Source: Novosphingobium sp. FKTRR1
GTDB lineage: Bacteria > Pseudomonadota > Alphaproteobacteria > Sphingomonadales > Sphingomonadaceae
Length of the DNA: 64,000 bases
Reading direction: 5' to 3'
Assembly: GCF_020404405.1 (NCBI RefSeq)
Contig: NZ_JAIZDA010000009.1
Location: 62,001-126,000 of the forward strand
The notes beneath the pieces were generated by a model. That model was not told where the DNA came from. It did not search any database and worked only from the letters and a program-made list of their open reading frames with translations. Shown in pieces: positions 9,033 through 18,036 of the stretch. Positions within the stretch are counted from its first letter, which is position 1; each line of letters begins with the position of its first letter. The position numbers and the translations under genes are program-made.

Positions 9033-9350
9033 ATGGATACGAATGCATCCGATCCGCTCGATTCGTTGCCCGATGCCGTAGCGGCACAAGCCTTCCGTCG
9101 GCTGGTCCGGCACTTGCGCCATCGCCACGATGCCCAGAACATCGAACTGATGGGACTGGCGGGTTTTTGCCGCAACTGCCTGGCCGACTGGATCAACGAA
9201 TCCGGTGCTGGGTTCGACAAGGCGACCGCGCGTGAAGTGATCCACGGCCTTCCCGCCGCCGACTGGAAAGAGCGCTACCAGACCGAAGCGACCCCCGAAC
9301 AGCTCGCGCGGATGGCCGAAAGCATGAAGCGCAACGCTGCGGCAGAATGA
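9033..9350 (+). CDS. DUF1244 family protein
   Basis: The 105-residue protein contains the conserved GFCRNCLADW motif and the downstream RxVIHGLPAADWK-type segment of the DUF1244 family. The family is widespread in alpha- and gammaproteobacteria and has no assigned function. The conserved Cys pair within the motif could bind metal or form a redox site, but nothing in the sequence proves it. The gene is transcribed divergently from pyk and converges on the membrane protein gene with only seven bases between the stops. Confidence 0.85.
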   Translation: MDTNASDPLDSLPDAVAAQAFRRLVRHLRHRHDAQNIELMGLAGFCRNCLADWINESGAGFDKATAREVIHGLPAADWKERYQTEATPEQLARMAESMKRNAAAE

Positions 9351-9357
9351 AACGGGC

Positions 9358-10983
9358 CTATCCGCCAGCGCCATCGTCCGCGCCATCTTCGGCGTCGTCA
9401 TCGTCTGCGCCGCCGGTATATTCGGCGGTGTAGTCGGGCACGCGTGGCGGCTCACCGGTGGCAGGCGGGTCGAAAGCGGCGATCGGGATCGGTCCGATCA
9501 ACTCACCATCGTCCCACTGCAGTTCGGGATAGTCACCCGGATCAAGGCCCAGATGCTGCAGGGGCGTGTAGAAATAGCGGCTAAAGGCATAGACCACTTG
9601 CACATCGCCGAGCGCCGCGCGCACCTTGTCCGGGGCGACAAGCGCTCCGCGATAGCCGCCGAACGCCCAGTTGTCGGTTGGCTTGGGGTCGGCCATGACC
9701 ACCAGCGGGAACGGACACTCGGCCCCCTTGAATTCGAGGTGGCACGCCTGCTGCAGGATCACGCCGATCGATTCGTGGCTGGCCAGCAGCGCTGCATGGG
9801 GCGTTGCCGCCACGGTGCGCACGGTGGTGCGCCAGTCTTGCGGAACCGAGATCCAGTCGAACAGGAACAAGTCGATCAGGCCCGACACCAGCAGGCTGAT
9901 GCAGATCGACGCCACGCTGATGGCATGGAGCCAGCGCCCGGCCAGATCGGCGCACAGACGCCGCGCGTGCAACGATGAAGCCGCCAGCAGCACGGTGAAG
10001 TTGGCGCACCAGTGCAGCGTGTAGTCCGAGGTGATGGGATGGACCGCATCGGCCGCCTTGAACACTACCAGTGTCGCGACCACGATGAACACGCTCAACC
10101 GCACAACCCGCTGGTCAAAGTTCCGCCAGCTTCCAATCACCACCAGCGCCGCCATCAGCGCGGTGCTGACCGTGCCATCGGTCAGCAATTGCAGGTTCAG
10201 TGTGGATTGGTAGTCGACCAGCGCAAGTGGTTGCAGCCAGTCGATGTTCGCGGTGTGCTGGCGCAACTGGACCAGTGCGATCACGATCACCCAGAACGAG
10301 GCGAGCGCCACGGCCACGTTGGCCGCAAGCAACTGCGCCAATCTGGCTGGCGCGATGTCGCGGCGTAGTGCCGCGTCGGCAAAGACCGCGATAGTCGCGA
10401 TCACCGGCCACAGCACCATCGTGGTGTGGCAATAGATCGCCACCGTGGCCGCAAGACCGTATGTCAGCCAGCCGATCCGCACCGATCGCGCATCGCGGCC
10501 GTCGATCGCACTCAACAGTCCGGTAAACGAGATCAGTATCGCCAGCTTGGCCAGCACATAGCCGCGCACATAGGCCGTGGCATAGGCATCGGCGGGCGAT
10601 AGCGCGAACAGCATGACCGCCAGCAGCGCCGGGGCAAAGCCGAACCGGCGCCAGGTGAAGCGGGTGAACAGCGCAAGGTGGACGGAACCGATCAGCAGCG
10701 GCAGCGCGCGCATCGCCCAATCGGTTTCGGGCACGACCATGCGCCACACCCGCAACAGCGAATAGAACAAGGGTGGATTGGTTTCGCGCAGCAACCACCA
10801 GCCCCACAGACGGCCGAAGGACTGGTCCGAGAAGTAGAGCGAGGCGTATTCGTCAAAGACCAGCGATGAGCTGGCCTGACGCAGCCACAGGCCGATAGCG
10901 GTCAGCAATGCCGCGGCAAGCAGCCCCGCCTGCCACCAGCGCAATCCCACCCGATGCCCCATCACTTGCCGCGCCCTGTCCAT
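9358..10983 (-). CDS. Polytopic membrane protein, GT39/ArnT-like glycosyltransferase
   Basis: The 541-residue protein has about ten or more hydrophobic segments. Early on it carries the acidic pair FDEYASLYFSDQSFG, in the position of the first-loop catalytic acid of GT-C/GT39 glycosyltransferases, followed by RETNPPLFYSLLRVW. This supports a lipid-linked sugar transferase of the dolichyl-phosphate-mannose type, but donor and acceptor are unknown. The C-terminus is unusual: the last 20 residues are almost only Asp, Gly, Ala and Glu. An alternative ATG lies seven codons downstream. Confidence 0.65.
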   Translation of the reverse strand: MDRARQVMGHRVGLRWWQAGLLAAALLTAIGLWLRQASSSLVFDEYASLYFSDQSFGRLWGWWLLRETNPPLFYSLLRVWRMVVPETDWAMRALPLLIGSVHLALFTRFTWRRFGFAPALLAVMLFALSPADAYATAYVRGYVLAKLAILISFTGLLSAIDGRDARSVRIGWLTYGLAATVAIYCHTTMVLWPVIATIAVFADAALRRDIAPARLAQLLAANVAVALASFWVIVIALVQLRQHTANIDWLQPLALVDYQSTLNLQLLTDGTVSTALMAALVVIGSWRNFDQRVVRLSVFIVVATLVVFKAADAVHPITSDYTLHWCANFTVLLAASSLHARRLCADLAGRWLHAISVASICISLLVSGLIDLFLFDWISVPQDWRTTVRTVAATPHAALLASHESIGVILQQACHLEFKGAECPFPLVVMADPKPTDNWAFGGYRGALVAPDKVRAALGDVQVVYAFSRYFYTPLQHLGLDPGDYPELQWDDGELIGPIPIAAFDPPATGEPPRVPDYTAEYTGGADDDDAEDGADDGAGG

Positions 10984-11109
10984 CCCGACAATTCCGGTCC
11001 GGGATCATCCTGATATGCGATAGCAGCGGCAGAGCCGGGGGCAATCCCTCAAGGCCATCGCGGCGGTCTGGGTCAAGAAAGGTGCCGTCCTTGCCTGCCA
11101 AGGCGCCGA

Positions 11110-11319
11110 TCAGGACTTCGGCTTGGCCTGTGCCGGATCAAGCGCCCATGGCGATTTCGCCGGGGCTCCTTGGCCGTGATGCGCGGCACCGTCCTCGGCG
11201 TCGGTCTCTTCGCGGCTGGGAACGGTGCAATAGGCCGTCAGCAGGACACCGGCGGCCCACAGCAGAGCCTTCCATCGGCTGGCAAACACCGTGTTGAGCT
11301 TGGGGCCGGGAAACAGCAT
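11110..11319 (-). CDS. Small conserved membrane protein of sphingomonads
   Basis: The 69-residue product has one hydrophobic helix (WKALLWAAGVLLTAYCTVP) after a short conserved N-terminus (MLFPGPKLNTVFASR) and a polar tail. I recognise the N-terminal pattern as recurring in sphingomonad genomes without a known role. It lies between the membrane glycosyltransferase-like gene and the ribosomal protein operon, on the same strand, and is probably transcribed alone. Confidence 0.6.
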   Translation of the reverse strand: MLFPGPKLNTVFASRWKALLWAAGVLLTAYCTVPSREETDAEDGAAHHGQGAPAKSPWALDPAQAKPKS

Positions 11320-11424
11320 GGCCGCGATCCTGCGCTCTGGCGATTAAGATGGGCTTACCGATCAGGCTGCCGGATCCGGTCAGTGACATAGCGCAACTTC
11401 GCAAGGCCCAATCGTCAGAGCAAA

Positions 11425-11456
11425 GAAAAAGCCCGGCGGTGAGGCCGGGCTTTTCC
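11425..11456 (-). terminator. Rho-independent terminator of rplM-rpsI
   Basis: On the minus strand, GCCCGGC and GCCGGGC form a stem (11431-11437 with 11444-11450), and the A/T tracts on both sides give a U run after the stem. It lies 34 bases past the rpsI stop. Confidence 0.85.
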
Positions 11457-11489
11457 TTGTCTTGCAGCAGTTGCCAGAAGCGCGAAAGA

Positions 11490-12029
11490 TCAGCGCTTCG
11501 AGAACTGGAAGCTGCGGCGAGCCTTGGCCCGGCCGTACTTCTTGCGTTCCACGACGCGCGGGTCGCGGGTCAGGAAGCCGGCGGCCTTGACCGCACTGCG
11601 CAGTGCAGGCTCGAACTTGGTCAGCGCCTGGGCGATGCCGTGCTTGACGGCACCGGCCTGACCCGAAAGGCCGCCGCCCTTGACGGTGGCGATCACGTCG
11701 TACTGGCCCGAACGGTCAGCGACGTCGAACGGCTGGTTGATCACCAGACGCAGCGTGGGACGTGCGAAGTACACTTCCTGATCGCGGCCGTTGACGGTGA
11801 TCTTGCCCGAACCGGGCTTGATCCACACGCGGGCCACGGCATCCTTGCGGCGGCCGGTGGCATACGAGCGGCCCTGCGCGTCGACTTCACGATCGCGCAG
11901 CGGTGCCGGGGGGGCAGAAGGAACGAAGGGTGCATCGACCGCAGCCGACGAATCGTCGGTTGCAGCGGGAGCAGCGGCGGTCAGGTTGGCCAGATCCGCC
12001 AGGCTCGATACGGTATCGGTGTCGGCCAT
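11490..12029 (-). CDS. rpsI: 30S ribosomal protein S9
   Basis: The 179-residue protein ends in the classic S9 tail [17 protein letters not shown], whose C-terminal Lys-Arg reaches the P-site tRNA. The core ([27 protein letters not shown]) is typical. An Ala/Ser/Asp-rich N-terminal extension of about 45 residues precedes it, as in other sphingomonads, and makes the protein longer than the 130-residue E. coli form. The gene follows rplM with three bases between stop and start and ends in an intrinsic terminator. Confidence 0.97.
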   Translation of the reverse strand: MADTDTVSSLADLANLTAAAPAATDDSSAAVDAPFVPSAPPAPLRDREVDAQGRSYATGRRKDAVARVWIKPGSGKITVNGRDQEVYFARPTLRLVINQPFDVADRSGQYDVIATVKGGGLSGQAGAVKHGIAQALTKFEPALRSAVKAAGFLTRDPRVVERKKYGRAKARRSFQFSKR

Positions 12030-12032
12030 GTC

Positions 12033-12512
12033 TTACGCACCCACCTTGTTCTTGCGGTTCAACGAAGCGACATCGAACGCTTCGGGCTGGGTACCGGCAT
12101 GCGGGTGTTCCGCGCCGGAGTAGAGGTGCAGAGCACGCATTTGCGCACGGCCGAGCGGCCCGCGCGGGATCATGCGTTCCACAGCCTTTTCAAGCACGCG
12201 CTCGGGGAAGCGACCTTCCAGCACCTTGGCTGCGGTCACTTCCTTGATGCCGCCGGCATAGCCGGTGTGCTTGTAATAGACCTTGTTCTTCAGCTTGTTG
12301 CCGGTGAACTTCACCTTGTCGGCGTTGATCACGACAACGTGATCGCCGCAATCGACGTGGGGGGTGTAGCTCGGCTTGTGCTTGCCGCGCAGAACATTGG
12401 CGATGATGACAGCCAGACGGCCGACCACCAGACCTTCGGCATCGATAAGATGCCACTTCTTTTCCACCTCGGCCGGTTTGATCGACCGGGTGACCTTGCT
12501 GAGCGCCTTCAT
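12033..12512 (-). CDS. rplM: 50S ribosomal protein L13
   Basis: The 159-residue protein is L13, an early assembly protein of the large subunit. Visible signatures include [33 protein letters not shown], and the segment [26 protein letters not shown]. It is the first gene of the rplM-rpsI operon. In many bacteria L13 represses this operon through its own leader; no specific leader structure is evident here. Confidence 0.97.
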   Translation of the reverse strand: MKALSKVTRSIKPAEVEKKWHLIDAEGLVVGRLAVIIANVLRGKHKPSYTPHVDCGDHVVVINADKVKFTGNKLKNKVYYKHTGYAGGIKEVTAAKVLEGRFPERVLEKAVERMIPRGPLGRAQMRALHLYSGAEHPHAGTQPEAFDVASLNRKNKVGA

Positions 12513-12685
12513 GGCTGGTTCGGTTCCCTAGGGTTTCGTGTTCACCGGACCTTGCGCGAATCTCCGCCAGGAAAACCGCACGCCACCGGCGAGGAAGCGC
12601 GCCTTTGTTGCAAAGCCCTGCGCAAGTCAAGCTTTGGCGCGGGTTTGCGAGGAGGTAAAATAATACCTTGAAGCAAAATCACCCG

Positions 12686-13765
12686 TCAGCGCGACCTTCC
12701 GAGCGCGTGCGCGCTCCATGTCGTGGCCACCACCAACACCGCGCCAACCAACTGGTGAAGCGCAGCCAGCGGCAGGGCGACGCCGCTCCACACAGTGGCT
12801 ATGCCCAGCAGGACTTGCGTGCCGAAAGCGCTGTGCAACGCGATCGAGACGGGGCGATGTCCGGCCCTGCGTACCTTGCGCGCCAGCAGGATCAGCGCTG
12901 CCACCAGCACCCACGCCCACCACCGATGGATGAAGTGGACAAGGTAGGGATCGCTGGTGAACGCATGGACCGGCCCTAGCGACCAGTCGATGCCAGCGGG
13001 GAAGAACGCACCTTGCATCAGCGGCCAGGCATCAAGGCTGAACCATCCGGCTCCGGCGACGACGCCCGCGCGCAAGCCTGCCAGCAGCGCGCCGTAGCCC
13101 AGTTGCAGGACGAGAGCTGCCAGCACCAGCGCGGCAAACGGCGTCAGGCGCGCGCGGGGCTGTCCTTTGGCAAGCGCGCGCAAGTCGAGCGCGGTCCACA
13201 CCACACCCGCCAAGGTCGCCAGCGCCACCACCAGATGCACCGCCAGCCGGTAATGGCTGACCTTCACGTCATGCACGATGCCCGACTTGACCATCCACCA
13301 CCCGATGGCCCCTTGCAATCCGCCGAGTGCCAGCAAAGCCAGCAGGCGCGGTTTGTACCCTGCGGGAATGGCCCCACGCAGCCAGAACCACGCGAGCGGC
13401 GCGGCAAACGCCAGACCGATCGTCCGTCCGATCAGCCGGTGCACCCATTCCCAGAAGAAGATGAACTTGTACGTCGCCAGTGTCATTCCGGCTGGCCCGT
13501 TGACCAGCAGGAACTGCGGGGTCTGCCGGTACTTGGCGAACTCGGCCTGCCACTGGGCATCGGTCAGCGGCGGCAGGGTGCCCGAAACAACGTTCCATTC
13601 GGTGATCGACACGCCCGATTCGGTCAGCCGCGTGATCCCGCCGACCACGACCATCGCGATGATGATGGCCGCAACCACGCTCAGCCAGCGGACCAGCGCC
13701 AATGGCTGGCCGGGCAGGGCGGATGGAGACGATGCGAACGAGGGAGAGGCAGCAGCGTTGGACAT
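12686..13765 (-). CDS. ctaA: Heme A synthase (COX15/CtaA family)
   Basis: The 359-residue inner-membrane enzyme oxidises the C8 methyl of heme O to make heme A for aa3-type cytochrome oxidase. About eight membrane helices are visible. The paired histidines sit in WEWVHRLIGR, SHYRLAVHL, VHFIHRWWAW and LHQLVGAV, matching the heme-ligand positions of the COX15 type. GGITRLTESGVSITEW is a strong family signature. I start at MSNAAAS; the frame extends 62 codons further but that stretch is basic, unconserved-looking and runs toward the divergent MerC promoter. It is divergent from the MerC-like gene. Confidence 0.92.
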   Translation of the reverse strand: MSNAAASPSFASSPSALPGQPLALVRWLSVVAAIIIAMVVVGGITRLTESGVSITEWNVVSGTLPPLTDAQWQAEFAKYRQTPQFLLVNGPAGMTLATYKFIFFWEWVHRLIGRTIGLAFAAPLAWFWLRGAIPAGYKPRLLALLALGGLQGAIGWWMVKSGIVHDVKVSHYRLAVHLVVALATLAGVVWTALDLRALAKGQPRARLTPFAALVLAALVLQLGYGALLAGLRAGVVAGAGWFSLDAWPLMQGAFFPAGIDWSLGPVHAFTSDPYLVHFIHRWWAWVLVAALILLARKVRRAGHRPVSIALHSAFGTQVLLGIATVWSGVALPLAALHQLVGAVLVVATTWSAHALGRSR

Positions 13766-13890
13766 GACGCGTGCATTGCTGCGCCATTGTGCCGCACGCA
13801 AGCCGGAATTGCGTGCGGTGCGGATGCACTCGCCCCGATGGGCAGGCGCGGCGCCGACTTGCCACGCGAACGCACCAAGCCCCTTGTGCG

Positions 13891-13907
13891 ATGTTATACT
13901 ATCACAT
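13891..13907. promoter_or_regulatory. Predicted Zur box upstream of the MerC-like gene
   Basis: ATGTTATACTATCACAT is, read on the minus strand, identical to the 4004-4020 box except for the centre base. It ends 14 bases before the MerC-like start codon, within the promoter zone. It lies in the intergenic space shared with the divergent heme A synthase gene. Confidence 0.78.
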
Positions 13908-13921
13908 ATATCGCGACGGCG

Positions 13922-14311
13922 ATGACCGAGCCTTTCCCCATCCTGCCGCAAAAGGCGGTCTCCCGGCGACTGGACAGCATGGGGGTGCTGCTTTCAGGCC
14001 TGTGTCTGGTCCATTGCCTTGCGGGATTGTTCCTTGTCGGCATGCTGGGGATCGGCGGTGGGCTGCTGCTATCGCCCGAAATCCACCGCTATGGGCTGAT
14101 GCTGGCCGTGCTGATCGGCGTCGCAACCATCGGCATCGGTGCGCTGCGCCATGGCCACAAGCTGCCGCTGGCGCTGGGGCTTGCAGGGATCGCGCTGATG
14201 GCCAGCGCGGTGATCGCCGGGCATGGCACGGCAGAAGTCGTGCTGACGGTCTGCGGCGTGGTGCTGCTGGCCGCCGCGCATCTCGTCAACATCCGCCACA
14301 ACGCTTGCTGA
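13922..14311 (+). CDS. MerC-domain membrane protein, predicted Zur target
   Basis: The 129-residue protein has four hydrophobic helices. The first contains the MerC-type Cys pair (LCLVHCLAGLF), where a Cys-X3-Cys pattern within a membrane helix binds soft metals in mercury transporters. No mer genes are nearby. A predicted Zur box just upstream suggests zinc-related regulation, so this is more likely a zinc-stress membrane protein than a mercury importer; that is an inference. No strong ribosome binding site precedes the ATG, so the exact start is less certain. Confidence 0.8.
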   Translation: MTEPFPILPQKAVSRRLDSMGVLLSGLCLVHCLAGLFLVGMLGIGGGLLLSPEIHRYGLMLAVLIGVATIGIGALRHGHKLPLALGLAGIALMASAVIAGHGTAEVVLTVCGVVLLAAAHLVNIRHNAC

Positions 14312-14388
14312 CCCACAAACGCCGGGTCGCGATCTTCGCTGCCCCGCTGTATGCTTGCAAGGTGGCGAGGCCCCGCTAAAGCGGCGCC

Positions 14389-15372
14389 ATGGCTACCGAA
14401 CTCTCGCTCATCGTCAACGGCGAACCGCGCCGTTCCGCTCCCGGCACGATTGCCGATCTGGTCCGCTCGCTGGAGCTCGATCCGGCCAAGGTCGCGGTCG
14501 AGCACAACGGCACGATCGTGCCGCGCTCGACTCTGGGGGATGTGGCGCTTGGCGATGGCGACGTGCTGGAAATCGTCCACTTCGTCGGCGGTGGGCAGAT
14601 TGATGACGATACCTGGACCGTTGCTGGCCGCACCTTCCGTTCGCGGTTGATCGTTGGCACCGGCAAGTACAAGGACTTTGCCCAGAACGCCGCTGCGGTC
14701 GAAGCCTCGGGCGCGGATATCGTCACCGTCGCGGTGCGCCGCGTGAACGTGTCGGACCCCAAGGCCCCGATGCTGACCGACTTCATCGACCCCCGGAAGA
14801 TCACCTACCTGCCCAATACCGCAGGGTGCTTCACCGCCGAGGACGCGATCCGCACCTTGCGGCTGGCGCGCGAGGCGGGCGGTTGGGATCTGGTCAAGCT
14901 TGAAGTGCTGGGCGAGGCGCGCACGCTCTACCCCAACATGATCGAAACCATCCGCGCCACCGAAGTCCTGGCCAAGGAAGGCTTCCTGCCGATGGTCTAT
15001 TGCACCGACGATCCCATCGCGGCCAAGCAGTTGGAAGATGCGGGCGCCGTGGCGGTGATGCCGCTGGGCGCACCGATCGGCTCGGGACTTGGCATCCAGA
15101 ACCGCGTGACCATCCGCCTGATCGTAGAAGGTGCCAAAGTGCCCGTGCTGGTCGATGCAGGCGTCGGCACCGCCAGCGATGCGGCGGTGGCGATGGAACT
15201 GGGCTGCGACGGCGTGCTGATGAACACCGCCATCGCCGAAGCCAAAGACCCCATCCGCATGGCCCGCGCCATGAAGCTGGCGGTGGAAGCAGGCCGCGAA
15301 GCCTATCGCTCAGGCCGCATGGGCACGCGCAAGTATGCTGACCCGAGCAGCCCGCTGGCCGGGTTGATTTGA
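14389..15372 (+). CDS. thiG: ThiS-ThiG fusion (sulfur carrier plus thiazole synthase)
   Basis: The 327-residue protein joins two steps of the thiamine thiazole branch. Residues 1-69 are a ThiS-type beta-grasp sulfur carrier ending in FVGGG (Gly67-69). Residues 70-327 are ThiG, a TIM barrel with the Schiff-base Lys170 in VKLEVLG, the phosphate-binding [14 protein letters not shown] loops and the C-terminal [14 protein letters not shown]. ThiS normally needs a free Gly-Gly carboxyl to carry sulfur. Here Gln70 follows directly with no stop, so cleavage or another sulfur route is required. Similar fusions are known in sphingomonads. Confidence 0.93.
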   Translation: MATELSLIVNGEPRRSAPGTIADLVRSLELDPAKVAVEHNGTIVPRSTLGDVALGDGDVLEIVHFVGGGQIDDDTWTVAGRTFRSRLIVGTGKYKDFAQNAAAVEASGADIVTVAVRRVNVSDPKAPMLTDFIDPRKITYLPNTAGCFTAEDAIRTLRLAREAGGWDLVKLEVLGEARTLYPNMIETIRATEVLAKEGFLPMVYCTDDPIAAKQLEDAGAVAVMPLGAPIGSGLGIQNRVTIRLIVEGAKVPVLVDAGVGTASDAAVAMELGCDGVLMNTAIAEAKDPIRMARAMKLAVEAGREAYRSGRMGTRKYADPSSPLAGLI

Positions 15373-15489
15373 GGGGAGCCGAGGCCTGCACCACTCTCAG
15401 AATTCCTGTCACTGAAACTTGCCGGCAGGATCGACTCAGCATCAAACTTTGCAGAAAACCCGACCGCAAACAGTGAATTCAGAGGCCTC

Positions 15490-15535
15490 GTCACCCCGGG
15501 CTTGATTCGGGGCCCCGCATCAAGCCCGGAGTGAC
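15490..15535. repeat. REP-like 46-bp imperfect palindrome
   Basis: GTCACCCCGGGCTTGATTC is followed by CGGGGCCCCG and then by the near-exact reverse complement of the left arm, ending GTGAC. This is the form of short dispersed intergenic palindromes common in sphingomonads, seen here once between convergent genes. It may also act as a transcription end for thiSG. Confidence 0.6.
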
Positions 15536-15552
15536 GTTGTGTGTGAGGGTAC

Positions 15553-15579
15553 GGGGCGGCGAGTTTGCTGAACCGCCCC
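15553..15579 (-). terminator. Hairpin after maeB
   Basis: GGGGCGG (15553-15559) and CCGCCCC (15573-15579) pair across a 13-base loop, nine bases past the maeB stop on the minus strand. No clear U run follows. Confidence 0.45.
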
Positions 15580-15587
15580 GCTCAGAA

Positions 15588-17855
15588 TCAGCCAGCCACG
15601 CCTGCCGCGGCCAACACGGCCAGCGTCAGGATGTCGGGCGCGAGCGCGGTCATCGGGGCGATCTGGACCGGCTTTTCCATGCCGATCAGCATCGGGCCGA
15701 TCACGGCGTTGCCCGCCAGTTCGCGCAGCAGCTTGGCCGAGATGTTGGCCGATTGCAGACCGGGCATGATCAGCACGTTGGCCGGGCCCGACAAACGGCT
15801 GAACGGATAGGCGGCCATGACCTTGGGGTTGAGCGCGGCATCGGGCGCCATTTCGCCTTCGTACTCGAACGGCACATCCTGCGCGTCAAGGATGGCCACC
15901 GCTTCGCGGATCGGATCGAGCCAGCGGCCCGAGGGGTTGCCAAAAGTGGAGTACGACAGGAACGCCACGCGCGGTTCGTGGCCCATGCGGCGGGCGACGG
16001 CGGCGGTCTCGATCGCGATCTTGGCAAGTTCCTCGCCGCTCGGCCGCTCGTTCACCGTGGTGTCGGCCAGAAACACGGTATAGTTCTTGGCCACCATGAG
16101 GTGGATGCCGAAGGCCAGATGGCCGGGCTTGGGATCGAGCACGCGCCGCACTTCGGTCAGTGTCTGCGCAAAGGTGCGGGTCATGCCCGAGATCATCGCG
16201 TCGGCATGGCCCAACGCGACCAGCAGCGAAGCGAACACGTTGCGCTCGTTATTGACCATGCGCTGCACGTCGCGCGTCATGAAACCGCGACGCTGCAGGC
16301 GCGGGTAGAGGAAGTCGACCATCTCGGGCACCAGCGGCGAGACGGTAGAGTTGTGGATTTCGTAGCTTTCGGGGTTCGAGACGCCCAGCTCCACCAGCTT
16401 GTCGAGCACCGCCGGGGTGCGGCCGACCAGCACCGGAGTGCCATAGCCGAAATCGCGGAACTGGATGGCCGCGCGCAGCACCACCTCGTTCTCGGCCTCG
16501 GCAAAGACCACCCGCTTGGGATTGGCCTTAACTTGCGCATAGATATTGGTCAGCACCGAGGTGGTCGGATTCAACCGCGCCTTCAAGGTGTTGCGATAGG
16601 CGTCGAAATCCTCGATCGGCTTTTGCGCGACTCCGGAATCCATCGCTGCCTTGGCCACGGCCGAGGAGACGACCTCCATCAGGCGCGGGTCGAACGGGGC
16701 AGGGATGATGTAATCCAGCCCGAACGCGTGGTTCTGGCCATAAGCGGCGGCCACTTCCTCGGGCACCGATTCGCGCGCCAGTTCGGCGATCGCGCGCGCG
16801 GCGGCGATCTTCATTTCCTCGTTGATGGCGGTCGCCCGCACGTCAAGTGCGCCGCGGAAGATGAAGGGGAAGCCGAGAACATTGTTGACCTGGTTCGGAT
16901 AGTCCGAACGGCCGGTGGCGACGATGCAGTCGGGCCGCGCCGCCTTGGCTTCGGGCGGGGTGATTTCCGGGTCGGGGTTGGCCATGGCAAAGATGATCGG
17001 CTGGGGCGCCATCTCCATCACCCATTCGGGCTTGAGCGCACCGGCGGCCGACAGGCCAAGGAAGATATCCGCGCCCTTGAGCGCTTCTTCGAGCGAGCGG
17101 GCGGGCGTGTCGACCGCGTGCGCGCTCTTCCACTGGTCCATGCCGGTTTCGCGGCCACGATAGATCACGCCCGAACGGTCGCACATGATCACGTTCTGGT
17201 GCGCCACGCCCATCGCCTTGATCAGCGCGGTGCAGGCGATCGCCGCCGCGCCTGCGCCGTTGACGACGACCTTGACGTCCTTCAGCTCGCGCCCGGTGAG
17301 GAAGCAGGCGTTGAGCAGTCCGGCGGCCGAGATGATCGCGGTGCCGTGCTGGTCATCGTGCATCACCGGGATCTTCAGGCGTTCGCGCAGCGCCTGCTCG
17401 ATGATGAAGCACTCGGGTGCCTTGATGTCTTCAAGGTTGATGCCGCCAAAACTCGGCTCCATCAGGGCCACCGCCTCGATGAAGGCATCGGGGTCTTCGG
17501 TGGCCAGTTCGATGTCGATCGAATCGACGTCGGCAAAGCGCTTGAACAGCACGGCCTTGCCTTCCATCACCGGCTTGGATGCCAGCGCGCCAAGGTTGCC
17601 CATGCCCAGAATGGCGGTGCCGTTCGAGATAACCGCGACCAGGTTGCCCTTGGCGGTATAGTCATAGGCGGTTGCCGGATCGTCGGCGATCGCGCGCACC
17701 GGGACGGCAACCCCGGGGGAATAGGCCAGACTCAGGTCGCGCTGCGTCGCCATCGGCTTGCTGGCGATGATCTCGATCTTACCCGGGCGGATGGTGTTGT
17801 GGTAAAACAGCGCCTCGCGCTCAGTGAAGCGGACGTTGCTTTCCTCGGACATCAT
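15588..17855 (-). CDS. maeB: NADP-dependent malic enzyme with phosphotransacetylase-like domain
   Basis: The 755-residue protein is the large MaeB form, which decarboxylates malate to pyruvate with NADP. The N-terminal malic domain (YSPGVAVPVRAIADDP and so on) and the NAD(P)-binding domain (VVNGAGAAAIACTALI, then FAMANPDPEITP) occupy about residues 1-425. A phosphotransacetylase-like domain follows from about 430 to the end and is regulatory rather than catalytic in characterised relatives. Two adjacent ATGs open the frame, and either could be used. The gene is monocistronic, with a hairpin after the stop. Confidence 0.95.
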   Translation of the reverse strand: MMSEESNVRFTEREALFYHNTIRPGKIEIIASKPMATQRDLSLAYSPGVAVPVRAIADDPATAYDYTAKGNLVAVISNGTAILGMGNLGALASKPVMEGKAVLFKRFADVDSIDIELATEDPDAFIEAVALMEPSFGGINLEDIKAPECFIIEQALRERLKIPVMHDDQHGTAIISAAGLLNACFLTGRELKDVKVVVNGAGAAAIACTALIKAMGVAHQNVIMCDRSGVIYRGRETGMDQWKSAHAVDTPARSLEEALKGADIFLGLSAAGALKPEWVMEMAPQPIIFAMANPDPEITPPEAKAARPDCIVATGRSDYPNQVNNVLGFPFIFRGALDVRATAINEEMKIAAARAIAELARESVPEEVAAAYGQNHAFGLDYIIPAPFDPRLMEVVSSAVAKAAMDSGVAQKPIEDFDAYRNTLKARLNPTTSVLTNIYAQVKANPKRVVFAEAENEVVLRAAIQFRDFGYGTPVLVGRTPAVLDKLVELGVSNPESYEIHNSTVSPLVPEMVDFLYPRLQRRGFMTRDVQRMVNNERNVFASLLVALGHADAMISGMTRTFAQTLTEVRRVLDPKPGHLAFGIHLMVAKNYTVFLADTTVNERPSGEELAKIAIETAAVARRMGHEPRVAFLSYSTFGNPSGRWLDPIREAVAILDAQDVPFEYEGEMAPDAALNPKVMAAYPFSRLSGPANVLIMPGLQSANISAKLLRELAGNAVIGPMLIGMEKPVQIAPMTALAPDILTLAVLAAAGVAG

Positions 17856-18036
17856 TTTTCCCCGGATACGGTCGGTTTGGCCAGATGCGCGGCATCAACG
17901 GCCGCGCCGATGGAGCTTGATCCCTGTCCGAGCGCCGCCGCTACGTCAAGCGCTTGCCCATGCGTTTATCAGCATGGACAGTTGCGGTTTTGTGCATGGT
18001 CGGATGTGGCCAGGGGGTGTAACTACACCGCAGCGA

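Noticed and set aside
13922..14311. Mercury resistance operon
   Set aside because: No merR, merA, merT or merP is nearby; the gene has a Zur-type box instead.
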